From NCBI RefSeq assembly GCF_033958435.1, contig NC_134158.1, positions 9,054,337-9,118,336 on the forward strand: a DNA stretch of 64,000 nucleotides. The letters run 5' to 3'. Within the stretch, counting starts at the first letter, position 1. The number at the start of each line of letters is the position of its first letter. The notes under the pieces are model-generated. The model saw nothing but the letters and a program-made list of their open reading frames with translations, was not told where the DNA came from and did no database searches. Made by a program: the position numbers and the translations under genes. Origin of the DNA: Carettochelys insculpta (taxonomy: Eukaryota > Chordata > Testudines > Carettochelyidae). Shown in pieces: positions 23,276 to 36,703 of this stretch.

Positions 23276-23938
23276 CCACAAGTTAAATATGAGTCAACAG
23301 TGTGATGCTGTTGCAAAAAAAAAAGCAAGCATGATTCTGGGATGCATTAACAGGTGTCTTGTGAACAAGACACGAGAAGTCATTCTCCTGCTCTACTCTG
23401 CGCTGGTTAGGCCTCAGCTGGAGTATTGTGTCCAGTTCTGGGCACTGCAGTTCCAGAAAGACGTGGAGAAATTAGAGAGGGTCCAGAAAAGAGCAACAAG
23501 AATGATCAAAGGTCTAGAGAACATGACTTATGAAAAAAGGCTGAAAGAATTGGGCTTGTTTAGTTTGGAAAAAAAGAAGATTGAGGGGAGACATGATAGC
23601 AGTTGTCAGGTATCTAAAAGGGTGTGCTAAGGAGGAGAGAGAAAACTTGTTCTTCTTGGCCTCTGAGGATAGAACAAGAAGCAATGGGCTTAAACTGCAG
23701 CAAGGGAGGTTCAGGTTGGACATTAGGAAAAAGTTCCTAACTGTCAGGGTGGTCAAACAGTGGAATAAATTGCCAAGGGAGGTTGTGGAATCTCCATCTC
23801 TGGAGATATTTAAGACCAGGTTAGATAGAAGTCTATGAGGGATGGTTTAGACAGTACTTGGTCCGGCCAGGAAGGCAGGGGGCTGGACTTGATGACCTCT
23901 CAAGGTCCCTTCCACTCCTAGCCTTCTATGATTCTATG
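23276..23938 (+). mobile_element. CR1 LINE 3' part inserted in the RTE
   Basis: Plus-strand CR1 ORF2 C-terminus: MSQQCDAVAKKKASMILGC, then [34 protein letters not shown] and [19 protein letters not shown], ending at the TTCTATGATTCTATGAT tail. One frame break lies around 23,570-23,590. It separates the two halves of the RTE reading frame. Confidence 0.93.
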
Positions 23939-24050
23939 ATAACTATGTCATCTGTGAACCTCAAGTTGTTAATTATTTTCCCATGCAGAGATATCCCTTC
24001 TACCTCTTCTTTGATCTTGCCCATCGCTCGCTCCAGATGCGTGATGACAC

Positions 24051-25139
24051 AGCTGCCTCCTGCACCCCAATTCCCTCCTCCGTCCCCTCCTGCACCCCGG
24101 TTTCCTACCTCATGCTCCCTTCTGTGCCCAACCTCCGCTCCAAACCCACCACTTCCTACGTTAATATCATGGACGCGTCCGGCCCTCGACCGCTTACGGA
24201 ATTCAAGGGGTGACACCCGCCGCATCCCAGGAGTAGTGCATCGCACGCTCACCAGGGCAGGGCATGCAGGAGGACAGGACACATGGGTGATGCTGTCCTA
24301 GCTTGGCCAAGAGAAGGGCTTTATATGTGGCCGGGGAAGCGGTGCAGAACAGATCTTGTCAGCAGAGAAATTAGGAGTATTAACTCGGTCCCTCGTGAGG
24401 GGCAGCACCAGCCCTGGGCTCACCCCACCGAGGCCCCAGACAGGAGCCTGACCCACTTCCGGCCTCGGTCACGCCCAGCCCCACTGCGTTGCGATTTGTC
24501 TTCTCCCCTGGCTGGTGAGTTTGGTGGTGGCCCCCATGTATCTGTGACCCCCATGGGCCCAGCCAGGGCCAGTGGCGGATCTGCCAGATGAAAGCAAAGG
24601 CCCACGTCTGTGGGGCAGGTGCTGCTGCTCCAAAGCAGGGGTGAGACGAGGAAAAGGGGTGGAGGAGACATTGGAAGGGGCAGCAGGAGCAGTACATGGG
24701 GAGGGGGATCTCCAGCTCCCAGCCCGGCCCGGATCCAGCCCTGCACCCCCTGGGCAGAGGGACTCTGAGAGGACCAGCCGGAGGAGGTGAGAGAGGACAA
24801 GCCAGTGGCTGACCCGGCTGGAGCCTGGCACTGCTGGGGTGGGGGGAGAAACCCAGGGGGGTGACGGACACTGTGGGGGCAACAACCCAAGTGGCCCCCT
24901 TGATTTGCTCTTTTCCTAGCCTGGGGCTCAGAGATGCTGTGACGGGAGGTCTCAGAGGGACCTGGGCGGTTGAGTTCTGCTGGGAGGAGCCTGCCCTGGG
25001 GAGTAATTAACTCCCTGGGCGTCTTCCCAGCTGGGCAGAGTCCTAGGATCAGAGCCTCTGTCTGCAGTGGGGGCGTCGGGGTGTGACAGGGACTCACCCC
25101 CCTTCTGACCCCTCTCCTATTACCCCTCTCACCGGACAG
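24051..25139. other. Gene C intron 1, 3' part
   Basis: 24,700-25,139 aligns with gene B intron 1 (5,990-6,441), including GCACCCCCTGGGCAGAGGGA and AGAGGACCAGCCGGAGGAG followed by GTGAGAG, a possible alternative exon end. 24,051-24,700 shows nothing I can name. Confidence 0.45.
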
Positions 25140-25227
25140 GCTGAGCACCCACGTCTAGACTTGGCTCCAGATCGTCCCATCTTCCCGCAGCCAGTGCAGG
25201 GCTGTGGCTGGGATGGAGCCAGCTCAG
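25140..25227 (+). CDS. Gene C exon 2 with probable start codon (coding 25,213-25,227)
   Basis: Acceptor ACCGGACAG, exon ending GAGCCAGCTCAG|GTAGGG. The terminal Met-Glu-Pro-Ala-Gln is in phase 0 with KRAB-A. It is nearly identical to the gene B exon 2. Confidence 0.72.
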
Positions 25228-25431
25228 GTAGGGGCTGGTCAGGGAGCTGCTGGGATGCAGGGAGCAGACAGGGGGGTGGGAAACCTGCTGATTTGCTGAG
25301 CAGGCCCCTGGGTGGGGTGTGACCGTCCCCCCATTTCTCAAACAGGGACCCAGCCCCCGGGGGCAGGGCTGGGAGAAGGGGGCAGACCCCCAGGGCTGTG
25401 ACCTGGGCCCCCCAGCCAGCGGTGGCTGTGA

Positions 25432-26127
<696 letters not shown>

Positions 26128-26410
26128 TAGCTCCAGCTGTGGGAAGGCTTTGGCTGCTGCAGGCTGAGAAGCAGGCAGGGGTTTAACTGCACAGCTGTGT
26201 CTGAGCTCAGCCCCAGACTGCCCAGATCCTGGGAACTCCTTCTGAGGGTGTCACAATTCCCCTCCCCAGGGGGCTCAGTGAACCACGTTCCCATCTTCTT
26301 GGGTTCCCCATTCCCCGGCTCATCCCCAGGACAAGTTCCACTCATAGAATGACAGACACTCTCTCAGCTCTCCCTGCCCCCTGACCTGCTCTGATTTACC
26401 CCCTGCACAG

Positions 26411-26524
26411 GGCTCCCTGTTCCCAAACCAGAGCTGATCGCCCGGCTGGAGCGAGGGGAAGAGCCGTGGGTGTCTGATCTCCAGGCCGGGGAAGGAAGAG
26501 AGATCCCAGGAGGTGCCAGCGCAG
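26411..26524 (+). CDS. Gene C KRAB-B exon
   Basis: Acceptor CCTGCACAG, donor GCGCAG|GTGAGG, 114 nt. Reads [25 protein letters not shown], phase 1 in and phase 1 out. Confidence 0.92.
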
Positions 26525-26851
26525 GTGAGGACTGACCCAGAAACCATCTGGGGGGTGAAGGGAAAAGTTGAGTATCCCAAAAGTGTGGTGTGAGTGAGTG
26601 TCCTGAATTCTGCCTCCTCTCACCCAGGGCCAGGCTGTAGTCAGCAGATGCCGCTCACGGCTCTGCCTGTCCTGTGAGCTGTGGGTGCTTCATTCCCCTT
26701 TTTTCTAATCTGTGAGTGTTCGGGTGGGAAATGGAGACAGAATCCATTTGCTCAGCCTGTGACGCTTCAGGGTGTTGTGTTTTCCCCGGTGCTGTTCCTC
26801 TTTCCCCCCAGCACAGTGACTCCTGTCTGGATTGTGTCTCCCTCCTGGCAG

Positions 26852-28629
26852 GTGATGAGCGAGCGAGTGAGAAGCAGGAGGGGAATGAACAGCAGGACGT
26901 TCCTGGGGCAATGGAACCAGAGGGGACCTTGGTGGGAAGAGCTGAAGGGGATTTGTCCCAGTGGTGGGAACAGGGAGCAGCCTGGGGAGATTGGCCCAGG
27001 TCGGAGAGGCTGCTGGGAAACCCCCCAAGGAAGCAACTGGCTGAATCTATGAAATGTGGGGAAGGAGACAAGGATCCCACAGGCCAGCAGACAAACCCCA
27101 AGGAAGAGAAACGCCATGAATGTCTCGGAGATGGGAACGGCTTCATTCTGAGACCACAGCAGATTGCAATTCAGCCAGTAGGTCTTGGAGAGAAACCTCC
27201 TCGGTTCTTAGATCCTGGGGAGAGATTCACTAATGGTCTTCATAACCCCGGGAGAAAACAAATGAGAAAGAATCACCATGAGCCCCGCAAGGGAATGAAG
27301 CGTGGGAATCGCCGGTTAGTCCTGATGTTACCTGAGACAAGCCACGCAGGAGAGAGACCCCATAAGTGCTTAGACTGCGGGAAAGTTTTCAAACGGAAGT
27401 CACACCTTGTTTTCCATCAGTCCAGCCACACAGGAGAGAGACCCCACAAGTGCTTAGACTGCGGGAAGAGTTTTATGTGGAGATCTGAGCTTGTTAAACA
27501 CCAGGCCATCCACACAGGTGCAAAACCCCATCAGTGTTCAGAGTGTGGGAAAAGTTTCACCTGGAAGTCAGCTCTGCTTTCCCATCAGGCTCTCCACACG
27601 GGAAACAGACCTTATAAGTGCTTAGACTGTGGGAAGAGTTTCACGTGGCGGTCAGCCCTTCTTTCCCACTTGGCAATCCACACAGGAGCCAGACCCCATA
27701 AGTGCTTATACTGTGGAAAGAGTTTTATACGGAGGCCCGAGCTTGTTAAACATCGGGCCATCCACACAGGAGAGAGGCCATATAAGTGCTCCGTGTGTTG
27801 GAAAAGTTTCATAAAGAGGTCAGCCCTTGCTTTACATCAGGCCAGACACACCGGGCAGAGACCCCATAAGTGCTTAGACTGTGGAAAGAGTTTTTTACGG
27901 AGGTCTGACCTTATTAACCATCAGGCCGTCCAAACAGGAGAAAGACCTCATAAGTGCTTAGACTGTGGGAAAAGTTTCAAGTGGAGGTCAACCCTTGCAT
28001 CACATCAGGCCATCCACACGGGAGACAGACCCCATAAATGTTTAGACTGTGGGAAAAGTTTCCTATGGAGATCAGCCCTTCTTTCCCATCAGAACATCCA
28101 CACCACAGAGAGACCCCACAAGTGCTTAGACTGTGATAAAAGTTTCAAATGGAAATCAGCCCTTGTTTCGCATCAGAGAATCCACACAGGAGAGAGGCCC
28201 CATCAGTGCTTGGACTGTGGGAAGAGTTTCATCCGGAGGTCTGGGCTTGTTAAGCACCAGGCTGTGCACACAGGAGAGAGGCAGCATAAATGTTTAGACT
28301 GTGGGAAAAGTTTCAAATGGAAGTCAGGCCTTGTTTCACATCATAAAATCCACACCGGAGATAGACCCCATCAGTGCTTAGAATGCGGAAAAAGTTTTAT
28401 ACGGCGGTCCGAACTTGTTAAGCATCAGGCCGTCCACACAGGAGAGAGATCCCATAAGTGCTTAGAGTGTGGGAAAAGTTTCGCGTGGAGGTCATCCCTT
28501 TGTAAACATCAGGCCGTCCACGCAGGAGACAAACGTTCAAAGTGCTCAGACCATGGAAGAAGTTTCATGTGGAAGTCAGAGCTTCTGAAACATCAACCAT
28601 TGCCCACTGGAGTGTTACCCCATGTGTGA
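26852..28629 (+). CDS. Gene C: terminal exon with 14 fingers plus one degenerate
   Basis: Acceptor CTCCTGGCAG, then G|GT GAT GAG. The spliced model gives about 677 residues. The linker (ERASEKQEGNEQQDVPG, then SERLLGNPPRKQLAESMK) matches B and E. Fingers run from residue 258. Helix position -1 is Trp in 9 of the 15 units (2, 3, 4, 8, 9, 10, 12, 14, 15), an unusual residue there. Finger 7 ends HQAVQTG, so its last zinc ligand His is Gln. The identical change is in gene D finger 7. Finger 6 has CSVCWKSF (Gly to Trp). The last unit (CSDHGRSF, ending HQPLPTG) has lost a Cys and a His. The protein ends LPHV before TGA. Fingers 1-13 are collinear with gene D. Confidence 0.92.
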
Positions 28630-29085
28630 CGGGACTGTGAAAAGTTTCATGCTGCAGTCAAGCCTTCTTCAACATTAGCAGTCCACAACAGCTGGGGCAT
28701 CCCAGGACTGTTTGGATGGTGGCTAATATTTCAGGCATAGATTGAAACATGGGGGATCTAAACTTCTGTGACTCCTGGTGGAAAAATATTCTAAACTTCT
28801 AACCCAATTGACCCATATTCAATTTTTCAACACATATTAGACTAGTTTGTAAATGGTAGTTGAAGCCATTCTGTATTAGGTAGATTAGGACTTTGATATG
28901 TAAACATGTCCTGTTTAAAAATGGAAGAAAGTGCAATTCACACCAAAAAATGAATCCTGATTTAAAAAATTGAACTCAATGAATCACACTGTCAGACAGT
29001 AAAATACCAGTTGAAATGTGGTGGGATGTTTTTCGGTGTTTTCTAATGTACTGATTTGTATTACAGCAAAAACTGGAAAGTTGTA
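28630..29085 (+). other. Gene C 3' UTR/flank shared with D and E
   Basis: GTTGAAGCCATTCTGTATTAG, GGATGTTTTTC and TTGTATTACAGCAAA have counterparts at 38,640-38,890 and 47,900-48,150. This AT-rich block contains an old interspersed repeat with GTTAATC/GATTAA words and was present before the C/D/E duplications. Confidence 0.65.
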
Positions 29086-29091
29086 ACTGAG

Positions 29092-29270
29092 GCCGGGTCT
29101 GGATTAGACCTTCAAGTCGATTGGAGATACACAATTCTAGCTCTGGCATTTGCAGAGTTAGAATGGACTTATCTACAGTTGTCTTGCCTGGCCGTGCTCA
29201 CAGAGGGAGGTCGATGCCTCGAGATATTGAGAAGGACGGGGTCGACCGCCAACCCCACGTAGTTCTATTT
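29092..29270. mobile_element. MITE-like fragment
   Basis: CACAATTCTAGCTCTGGCAT and GAGTTAGAATGGACTTATC match the family seen at 1,590 and 60,120-60,190. Confidence 0.5.
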
Positions 29271-30584
29271 CATGCAACCCCCCCAACTTTCCATGTAGTG
29301 AAGATGTACCCTGAGGGTTGGGGTGTCTACAGGCCCTGCTCCTCCATCCACAGTCAGGTGTGACTCTCCGCCAGCAGGTGGAAGAGAAGATTTATTCATT
29401 GTCAGGGGTACTGGATAGAACAGACTTAGCACATGTCAGTAGAATCTATTTTGGGAGAAGAGGGCCTAAGGGGGGCCAGAGTCAGGATCCTGGCCCTCTG
29501 CCTGCTTCCCTGCTTAACTCACCCAGCTACCTCCTCCCAGCTCACCAAACCAGGCTTCTCCTCCAGCCTGTCTTCTGCTTCAGGCTAACGGTGTCACACC
29601 TGGCCCCACCCACCTCCCTGCTCAGGTTGGGTAGGGGATTGGTCTTTGCATTCATGTCCCCAGCTGGCCCAGCCTCAGCAAGAGTCACACCTGGAATTCC
29701 TACCACAATCTAGGTATTGGTCCAGTGTCTTGGGAAACTGAGGCACGTGCCCAGGGTTACGATAGGATGGTAGAATTCACATGCAAAAGTGTACAGGGCT
29801 CAGTTTATATTTTTTTCCCAGCGATTTGCCCTGGAAACGTGAGAAACGAAACCGTAATTTTCAGGCCATCTCCTACCTGCGCTGTCATGCAAGCTCTGTA
29901 TCACGGCAGGGTAAATTAAAAACATGCAATCTTTTTGTGACGCAGCCTCCGTCTGCTCCCCGCAGGGTGCGATTCTTTGGTTAGCCCCGTCGTCATTACA
30001 TGGCGTGTCACACAGCTCTTCTGGAAGTCTGTCGGTGACTCTTAGGGGTTGTCTGGAGGACCCTATGTACACCCTAGTCCTGCCCCAACATCAGCACACA
30101 TCATGGGGTGACCATCTCATTTTTCCCAGGACAGTCCCTTATGTAAGCTGTCTCACAAGACCCCCGACTTTAAGAAAAGGGGTAAATTGCCCCATAGGTT
30201 GTGGGGCTTACTCCTTTCCTCTATTTCTTCTTAGACATCATATTATCCCTCAGAGCCCTTCAGGCTGAATTGCATTCATGGGGCAGGGCAGGAGGTCCCT
30301 GTGCCACAGAATTCATTCAGAATTCAGTCCTACAATGAAACAATTTCAAAAATAAATTGGAAAGAGAAATTTCTGTGCGGCAATTCATTTACAAATGTGA
30401 GTCCATCAACCAAGGATTGAACAGAGCCTGGGAGTGGTTGGCATCTCTGCTCTTGATGTTCACACCTCCACATAAACTGCTGATAGTGGGCCATTTCCAT
30501 CCTGACTGAATAGACCTTGTCAGCTCTGGCCCTCCTCTTTAATGAGACCCTCCCTTTAAATCCTCAAACCGCCCTCCACTCATG
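29271..30584. other. Intergenic sequence between C and D
   Basis: No gene is seen. 30,105-30,200 (GGGGTGACCATCTCATTTTTCC to AATTGCCCCAT) looks like an old interspersed repeat. The rest is unassigned. Confidence 0.4.
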
Positions 30585-30790
30585 CATCTGACGAAGCGGG
30601 TCTTTGCACACGAAAGCTGATGCTCTAAAATGTTAGTCTATAAGGTGCCACAAGACTCCTTGTTGTCTTAGCAGAATTCATGTTTTTAATCACAAATAAT
30701 CTTGGAAAATATTAATACAGGTGCAACCTCTCTCGTCTGGCACCCTCAGGACCTGGCCGGTGCCGGACAATGGGAGGTTAATATTGTCCT
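30585..30790. repeat. Penelope-like tail plus Tigger-like fragment
   Basis: 30,585-30,668 reads GAAGCGGGTCTTTGCACACG to GTGCCACAAGACTCCTTG. It is followed by GGAAAATATTAATACAGG and GACCTGGCCGGTGCCGGACA, which recur at 33,060-33,160. The second piece may be a TcMar-Tigger-type element; class uncertain. Confidence 0.5.
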
Positions 30791-31159
30791 GCTTCTCTGT
30801 GGGGCAGCTGCCCCCTTCCCCGCCACCCCACAATGGAGCTCCGCGGTGGGGCAGCTGCCTCATTCCCTGCTGCCCCATGCCTGGGGGGGTTGGATCCCAC
30901 TGCCAGGGAGCCCCTCCACAGGGCGGGTGCCCTGTTCCCCGGCGTGGCAGACCCCAGTGTGGGGCGGGGGCTGCGTTTCTTGCCCCCCTCATCAGCCGGG
31001 AGCCTGTAAAACTCCTGTTCCCCACACACCCCCCACGCCAGGAGGTTGCAACCCCCTGCCCCCCCCCCGGGGCTGCTGAGCCCCCATCCCCGGTGCCTCA
31101 CCGTGGGGCGGCAGCTCCCCCCCATGCCTGGAAGCTGGTGCCCTGTGTTTGCCATCGGT

Positions 31160-31720
31160 CAACGTGGTCACCCCACGGCGCGGCTGCTCCCCCCGGCCCC
31201 AGCGCGGCGCTGCCCGCCCAGAGGAGGGTGAGTTCCCCGCTAGGACCCAGGGGCGGCCGGAGCCGCGGGGGGAAGCGATCGCTGGCTGCCCCCGGCCGGC
31301 CGCAGGAAGCGAGCGGCAGCCGCTGCGGGGCCTCTGCTCCCCGGCTCCCTCCCTCCCTCCCGGGCGGGCGAGCGGGCGGGGGCTGCTGCGGGGCCCCGGA
31401 GCCCTGGCTGCAGCCGGGAGAGGGGAACCTCCAGCCGCAGCCGCAGCCGGGCCAGTCCCGCTGCTCCCCGGGAGCCGCTCCCCGGGCGGGTGGGCGGGCA
31501 GCGCCCCCAGCCTGGCCAGGGCCCTGCCCGGCCCAGCCCCTGCCCCTGCCCCTGGCCCAGGGCGGGCAGCGCTCGGGGGGAAGGTAAGAGCCCCCGGCCC
31601 GGCCCCGGGAGCGGTGCCCGGTGCCCCCGGGCGGGCGGGCTGCAGGGGGAGGGTCCGGCCCCGGGCTGCTCCCCGCCGAGCTGGCTGCGATCCCCGCCCC
31701 GGGCCCGGGGGAGCTGCCGC
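31160..31720 (+). promoter_or_regulatory. Gene D CpG-rich promoter and exon 1 (exon end 31,583)
   Basis: Third copy. Upstream GCGGCGCTGCCCGCCCAGAG is shared only with the gene F copy. The core starts TAGGACCCAG at 31,241 and ends GGGGAAG|GTAAGAG at 31,583/31,584. A GGGCGGGCGAGCGGGCGGGG expansion lies inside. Confidence 0.75.
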
Positions 31721-33977
31721 CGGGGGTGCGGGGCGGTGGGAGCCGGGGTCTCGGTTCCCCCCCGCCCCCCACGTGCTGTTTGTGCTGCGGGGAGCGGCGG
31801 CTGCTGCCCCGCTGGGGTCAGGGCGAGGCCTGGCCGCACTGGGGGGGACCAGCGGATCCGGGGAGGGGGCGCCTGTTTCCGACTGGTAGGTCCCTGCTGC
31901 GAGTGGTGGGGAGAAGGATCTGTCCCTGCCCCAGCCCTGAACCCCTTCCTGGGGCTTAAGAGGCAGCGGTGCCCTCAGGGGGATCTTTGCTCCTCTCCCC
32001 TCTTGTATCGGCCCAAGGCCTTATTTCCAGGCACCCCCATAAATCTCTGGTCACCGCGGTGATTGTCTTGTTCTCCGATCATCTGCACCCCTAAAGCTTC
32101 CAGCTCTAACCCCTCACTCTGTTCCTGCCCCCTTGATTCCTCTTGGGGTCCACTCTGGCGGTTCACCCCTTTCCCCTATTTCTGGGGTTCCCACACTGTT
32201 CAGCATCAGGCTCCCCTCCTGCCCCCACCCCACCTCTTCTTTGCCATCATTCAGCTGATCTTTAACAAAAAAATTCAGTTGTCATTTGAAATAAACACAC
32301 AACTGGGTGGAAAAAATGTTATTTAAAATTAAAAATAAGCACAAATAATTTCTCTCGGCCACCAGTGGTTGCCTGGGGCAGCCCCAGCGGCCTGAGCTCT
32401 GTGCCGGTCTCCAGAGCTGCCCAGGTCAGCCACCCACCCGCCTGAGACCTGTGTTGCCAGAGTGACCAGCCAGCTGTCCACTTGCCTGCCTGCCACCCAA
32501 GCCCCACGCAGCTAGGGCCAGCTGCCCACCCCTCATCCCAAGTCGCCTGAGCCCCACGCTTCTGGGGCCAGGGCCTGAGCCCTGTTCTGCTGGGCCCAGC
32601 TGCCTGGGCCCCACAAGTCCCACAAGCTGGCTGGCCACCCCAGCCCTGCGAGTTGCCCACCCGAGCGCCTCCCCTGCCTTCCTACAAAGCCAGGCACCCC
32701 CAGTCCTCCAGCTAACCCCATCCTCCTCCTCCTGCCCCCAACCCACACTCACTCTCATTTGCAGGAGGCAGCTAGCTCCACGTGGGTCTTTGCCGGCTGC
32801 CTGCTTTTTATAGCGGCTGCACCGGGTCACCCACGTAAAATGGCAGGGGCTGAGAGCCGGAAGCAAAAGCCGGATCTTTCTTCAGGTGGGGGGAATGAAT
32901 GTGGGGGGGAGCTGGGTTGCCTCGCGCCTCCCTGGAAGTTCTTCACGCCCCTCCAGTTTGGGAAACCCTGCCCTATTTCCTTTTAAAAATGGGAGCCTTG
33001 TAGGCTGAACCCCATTCTCCTGGTGCGCTGCGGAATTCATGCTTTTCCTAGCAAATAATCATGGAAAATATTAATACAGGTTGAACCTCTTTCGTCCGGC
33101 TCCTTCCAGACCCGATAGGTGCCAGATGAGAGAATTTGCCAGACCCCGAGAGGTCAGCACCGACCAGCACAACGTTTTCCAAACCGTGTTCCGTGGAACA
33201 CTGGCGTTCTGTCTGATGTCAGCCGGTGTTCCGTGGAAAATTTCGGTGCTCTTGACATTTTTACTTCTAATTATCAAATAAGAAACAACGCCTGCATCAA
33301 AAATACCAAGGTATTTGAATAGTGTTTAGATTGTCGGTATTTTTATGTTTATAACCCACTCAGGCTATGTCTTTTGAAAGGGGGATGCTTTTGATCACGC
33401 GTGGCTCATCTACATGGGGTCCTTTCTGAAAGGACCCCGCACACTTCCAAATCCCCTTGTTCCTATAGACGAATAGGAATAAGGGGATTTGGAAGTGTGC
33501 AGGGTCCTTTCGAAAAGGACCTCGTGTATATGAGCCGCACGCGATTGAAAGCGGCACTTTCGAAGTGCCGTGGCTGCCATTTTGCTAATGAGGTGCTGCA
33601 TATTCATTGCAGTGCCTCATTAGCATATCCCCAAGTGTCTCATTAGCATCCCCCTGGCAAAAGCGGGAGGCTAGTGTAGACATAGCCTCGTGATAGTATA
33701 GTGGTTATTGAAACAGCTGCAAAAACACTCTTCCCATTCAAAAGGCATCAAAGGTTCCTTATTTTTATTTTCCAGTTGTTTCCTATAAAATAATTGATTT
33801 TTAAAAACACACAGTGTAAAACTTCTTTTCCATCCCTAATTTGTTTTGCATTTCTTTTCCATAGAAATATTTTTTAAGCTCTAAAAATTATTTGCTGCAG
33901 ACCCTCTAAATGGCCCTTTAGCTCTAAGGTAGGACAGCCCTTTATTGCACAATATTGTCCTTTCTATGACTGGTTTT
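31721..33977. other. Gene D intron 1, first part
   Basis: No start-codon exon like those of B, C and F is found. 32,340-32,750 is C-rich with CCACCC repeats. 33,060-33,160 is a Tigger-like fragment. A hAT-like piece with GTTCCGTGGAACACTGG lies near 33,185. Confidence 0.45.
33361..33688. mobile_element. Fold-back MITE with long hairpin
   Basis: The ends are AGGCTATGTCT and GTAGACATAGCCT. Inside, 33,430-33,464 and 33,474-33,508 are inverted arms that differ at only about two of 35 positions, around a TAGACGA loop. Relatives are at 50,628 and 54,585. Confidence 0.7.
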
Positions 33978-34306
33978 CACGTACCTCAAAGAGGGTTACA
34001 AGGAGGAGTGAGAAAAATTGTTCCCCTTAGCCTCTGAGAATAGAACAAGAGGCAATGGGCTTAAACTGCAGCAAGGGAAGTTTAGGTTGGACATTATGGA
34101 AAAACTTCCTCAGTGTCAGGGTGGTTAAACACTGGAATAAATTGCCTGGGGAGGCTGTGGAATCCCCCTCACTGGAAGTCTTTAAGGGCAGGTTAGAGAG
34201 GCATCTATCAGGGATGTCTAGATGGTGCTTGGTCCTGCTGGGAGGGCAGAAGGCTGGACTCATTGACCTTTCGAGGTCCCTACCAGTTCTAGTGTTCTCC
34301 GATTCT
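33978..34306 (+). mobile_element. CR1 LINE 3' part
   Basis: GAGGAGTGAGAAAAATTGTT to GGACTCATTGACCTTTCGAG and TTCTAGTGTTCTCCGATTC. CR1 3' end with broken frame. Confidence 0.9.
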
Positions 34307-34359
34307 ATTTTTGTACAAAAGAACGACACTAACCTTCCTTCTCTTGGTCGTTAAGATAA

Positions 34360-34990
34360 ACGCTTTCATCTGTGGCACTCTATTATCCAGAACTCTCAAA
34401 TCACCAACATGTTAACCATGAGTAAATTTTAGTTACATTTGCGTAAGTACAGTACAGTGTGAGTAAATACAACTAAATAAAACCACTCCAGTACGGCTGC
34501 ATCTACACTCGAAGCATCTGTCTACAGAAGTTACTGTCGGAAGAGATGTTTCAGCAAAGCTTCTGCCAACAGATCCTGTGTATGCATAAAAATGGATCCA
34601 TCTTTTGATCCACTTCTGTCCAGGAAAGGGCCCCCCGGAGCGTCTACGCTGCTTTTTTGCCGACAGTTTCTATCTACAAAATGCAGTTGGTGTGTAGATG
34701 CTCTGCGAGTTTTGGCTACAAAACCCCCATTTGGTCTAGAAATCTCTCTAGTGTAGAATGTAGGTTTGCAGTGTACAGTACTGTTGTTGGTAAATAAAGC
34801 ACCCTGCCTACATTTTTGTTTGTTTCTTCATATCTCATCTTGTTTCTCTTTAGTGCTATGCATTGCTAGGGATACCTCTCTATTATCCAGAATATTTGAA
34901 TATCCAGCAACCTCCCAGTCTCATGACTGCTGGATACGAATGCATTTACTTTACACTGCTGTTTTGTTTTCTGGGTTTGTACTTAATCTT
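34360..34990. mobile_element. Tigger-like DNA element interrupted by a MITE
   Basis: 34,370-34,490 and 34,765-34,820 match 63,830-64,000 (for example TGTTAACC, AAGTACAGTA, GGTAAATAAAG and CTGCCTACATTTTT). Between them, 34,490-34,760, is a separate MITE with GCATCTACACTCGAAGC and CTAGTGTAGAATG ends. Family assignment is tentative. Confidence 0.5.
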
Positions 34991-35093
34991 TAATTTTTAT
35001 CCTTAATTATAAGGTTACGAACCGTCCTCCTATCAGAAGGACGTTGGTTCTTCATTCAGATGATTTTCTCTTGTTTCATTCTTTATAAAATGA

Positions 35094-35924
<831 letters not shown>

Positions 35925-36344
35925 TAACGGATGTGCTGAATCATCCCCACCCGACTGCTCTAGATTTCCCGGCGGCGAAGCCGTGTATCATCCTGTCTGT
36001 GTTGTTTGTCACTGATGCACAGCGTCCCTGTTCACCTCCCTCCTTGGGACCAGCTTCAAGCATGGGCTCTGCACATTTAGAGATAGGCAAAACTTTAATT
36101 GCAGAAGCGTGTGAGTGTTAGCAAGGCTCCAGAGTGCCCAAATTCTTGGAACTCCTTGTAAGGGCATTAACATTTCTCCCCTGCCTCTCCCCAGGAGGCT
36201 CAGTGACTACGTTCCCGTCCTCTTGGGTCCCCCATTCCCCAGCGCAGCTCAGGGACAGGTTCCACTCAAGGAACGTCCTTTGTGACAGATGCTCTCTCAG
36301 CCTTCCCTGCCCCCTGATCTGGTCTGATTTCCCCCCCTGCGCAG

Positions 36345-36458
36345 GATTCCCCATTCCCAAACCGGAGCTGATCGCCCGACTGGAACGAGGGGAAGAGCCG
36401 TGGATGTCCGATCTCCAGGCCGGGGAAGAGGGACAGAGCCCAAGAGGCACCTGCCCAG
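36345..36458 (+). CDS. Gene D KRAB-B exon
   Basis: Acceptor CCTGCGCAG, donor GCCCAG|GTGAGG, 114 nt. Reads [25 protein letters not shown], then acidic residues. Confidence 0.92.
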
Positions 36459-36703
36459 GTGAGGACTAACAGAAATCCTTCGGCCAATGAAGGAAAAAGT
36501 TGAAGATCCCAAATATATGGTGTGTCCTCAGTTGCAGGACCTGCCTTCCTCAGGTTTCTCTACTGTCAATGTTTGGGTGAGATGTAGAGGCAGAATCCAG
36601 TGGCTCAGCCCGTGTCACTTGAGTGTGTTGTGTTTTCTCTTAGTTTTGTTCCCCTTTCTGCCCAGTACAATGACTCCTGCCTGGGTTGTCTCTCTCCCAA
36701 CAG

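Larger units (their letters stand above)
22363..24050 (-). mobile_element. RTE-type LINE, broken by two later insertions
   Basis: On the minus strand, in order from 24,050 down: LERAMGKIKEEVEGISLHGK and NNLRFTDDIV (RT catalytic block with FTDD in place of FADD), then ELKLAKTGQVLSEEGKRYGL and PKTMVFGGKEIERKIHVD near 23,100-23,270, then ATRLAKARASLKAMDQI near 22,880 and RKEIVREASDTNGH near 22,370-22,410. These are RTE-family landmarks. A CR1 (23,276-23,938) and a short repeat (22,925-23,059) have inserted into it. It is dead. Confidence 0.85.
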
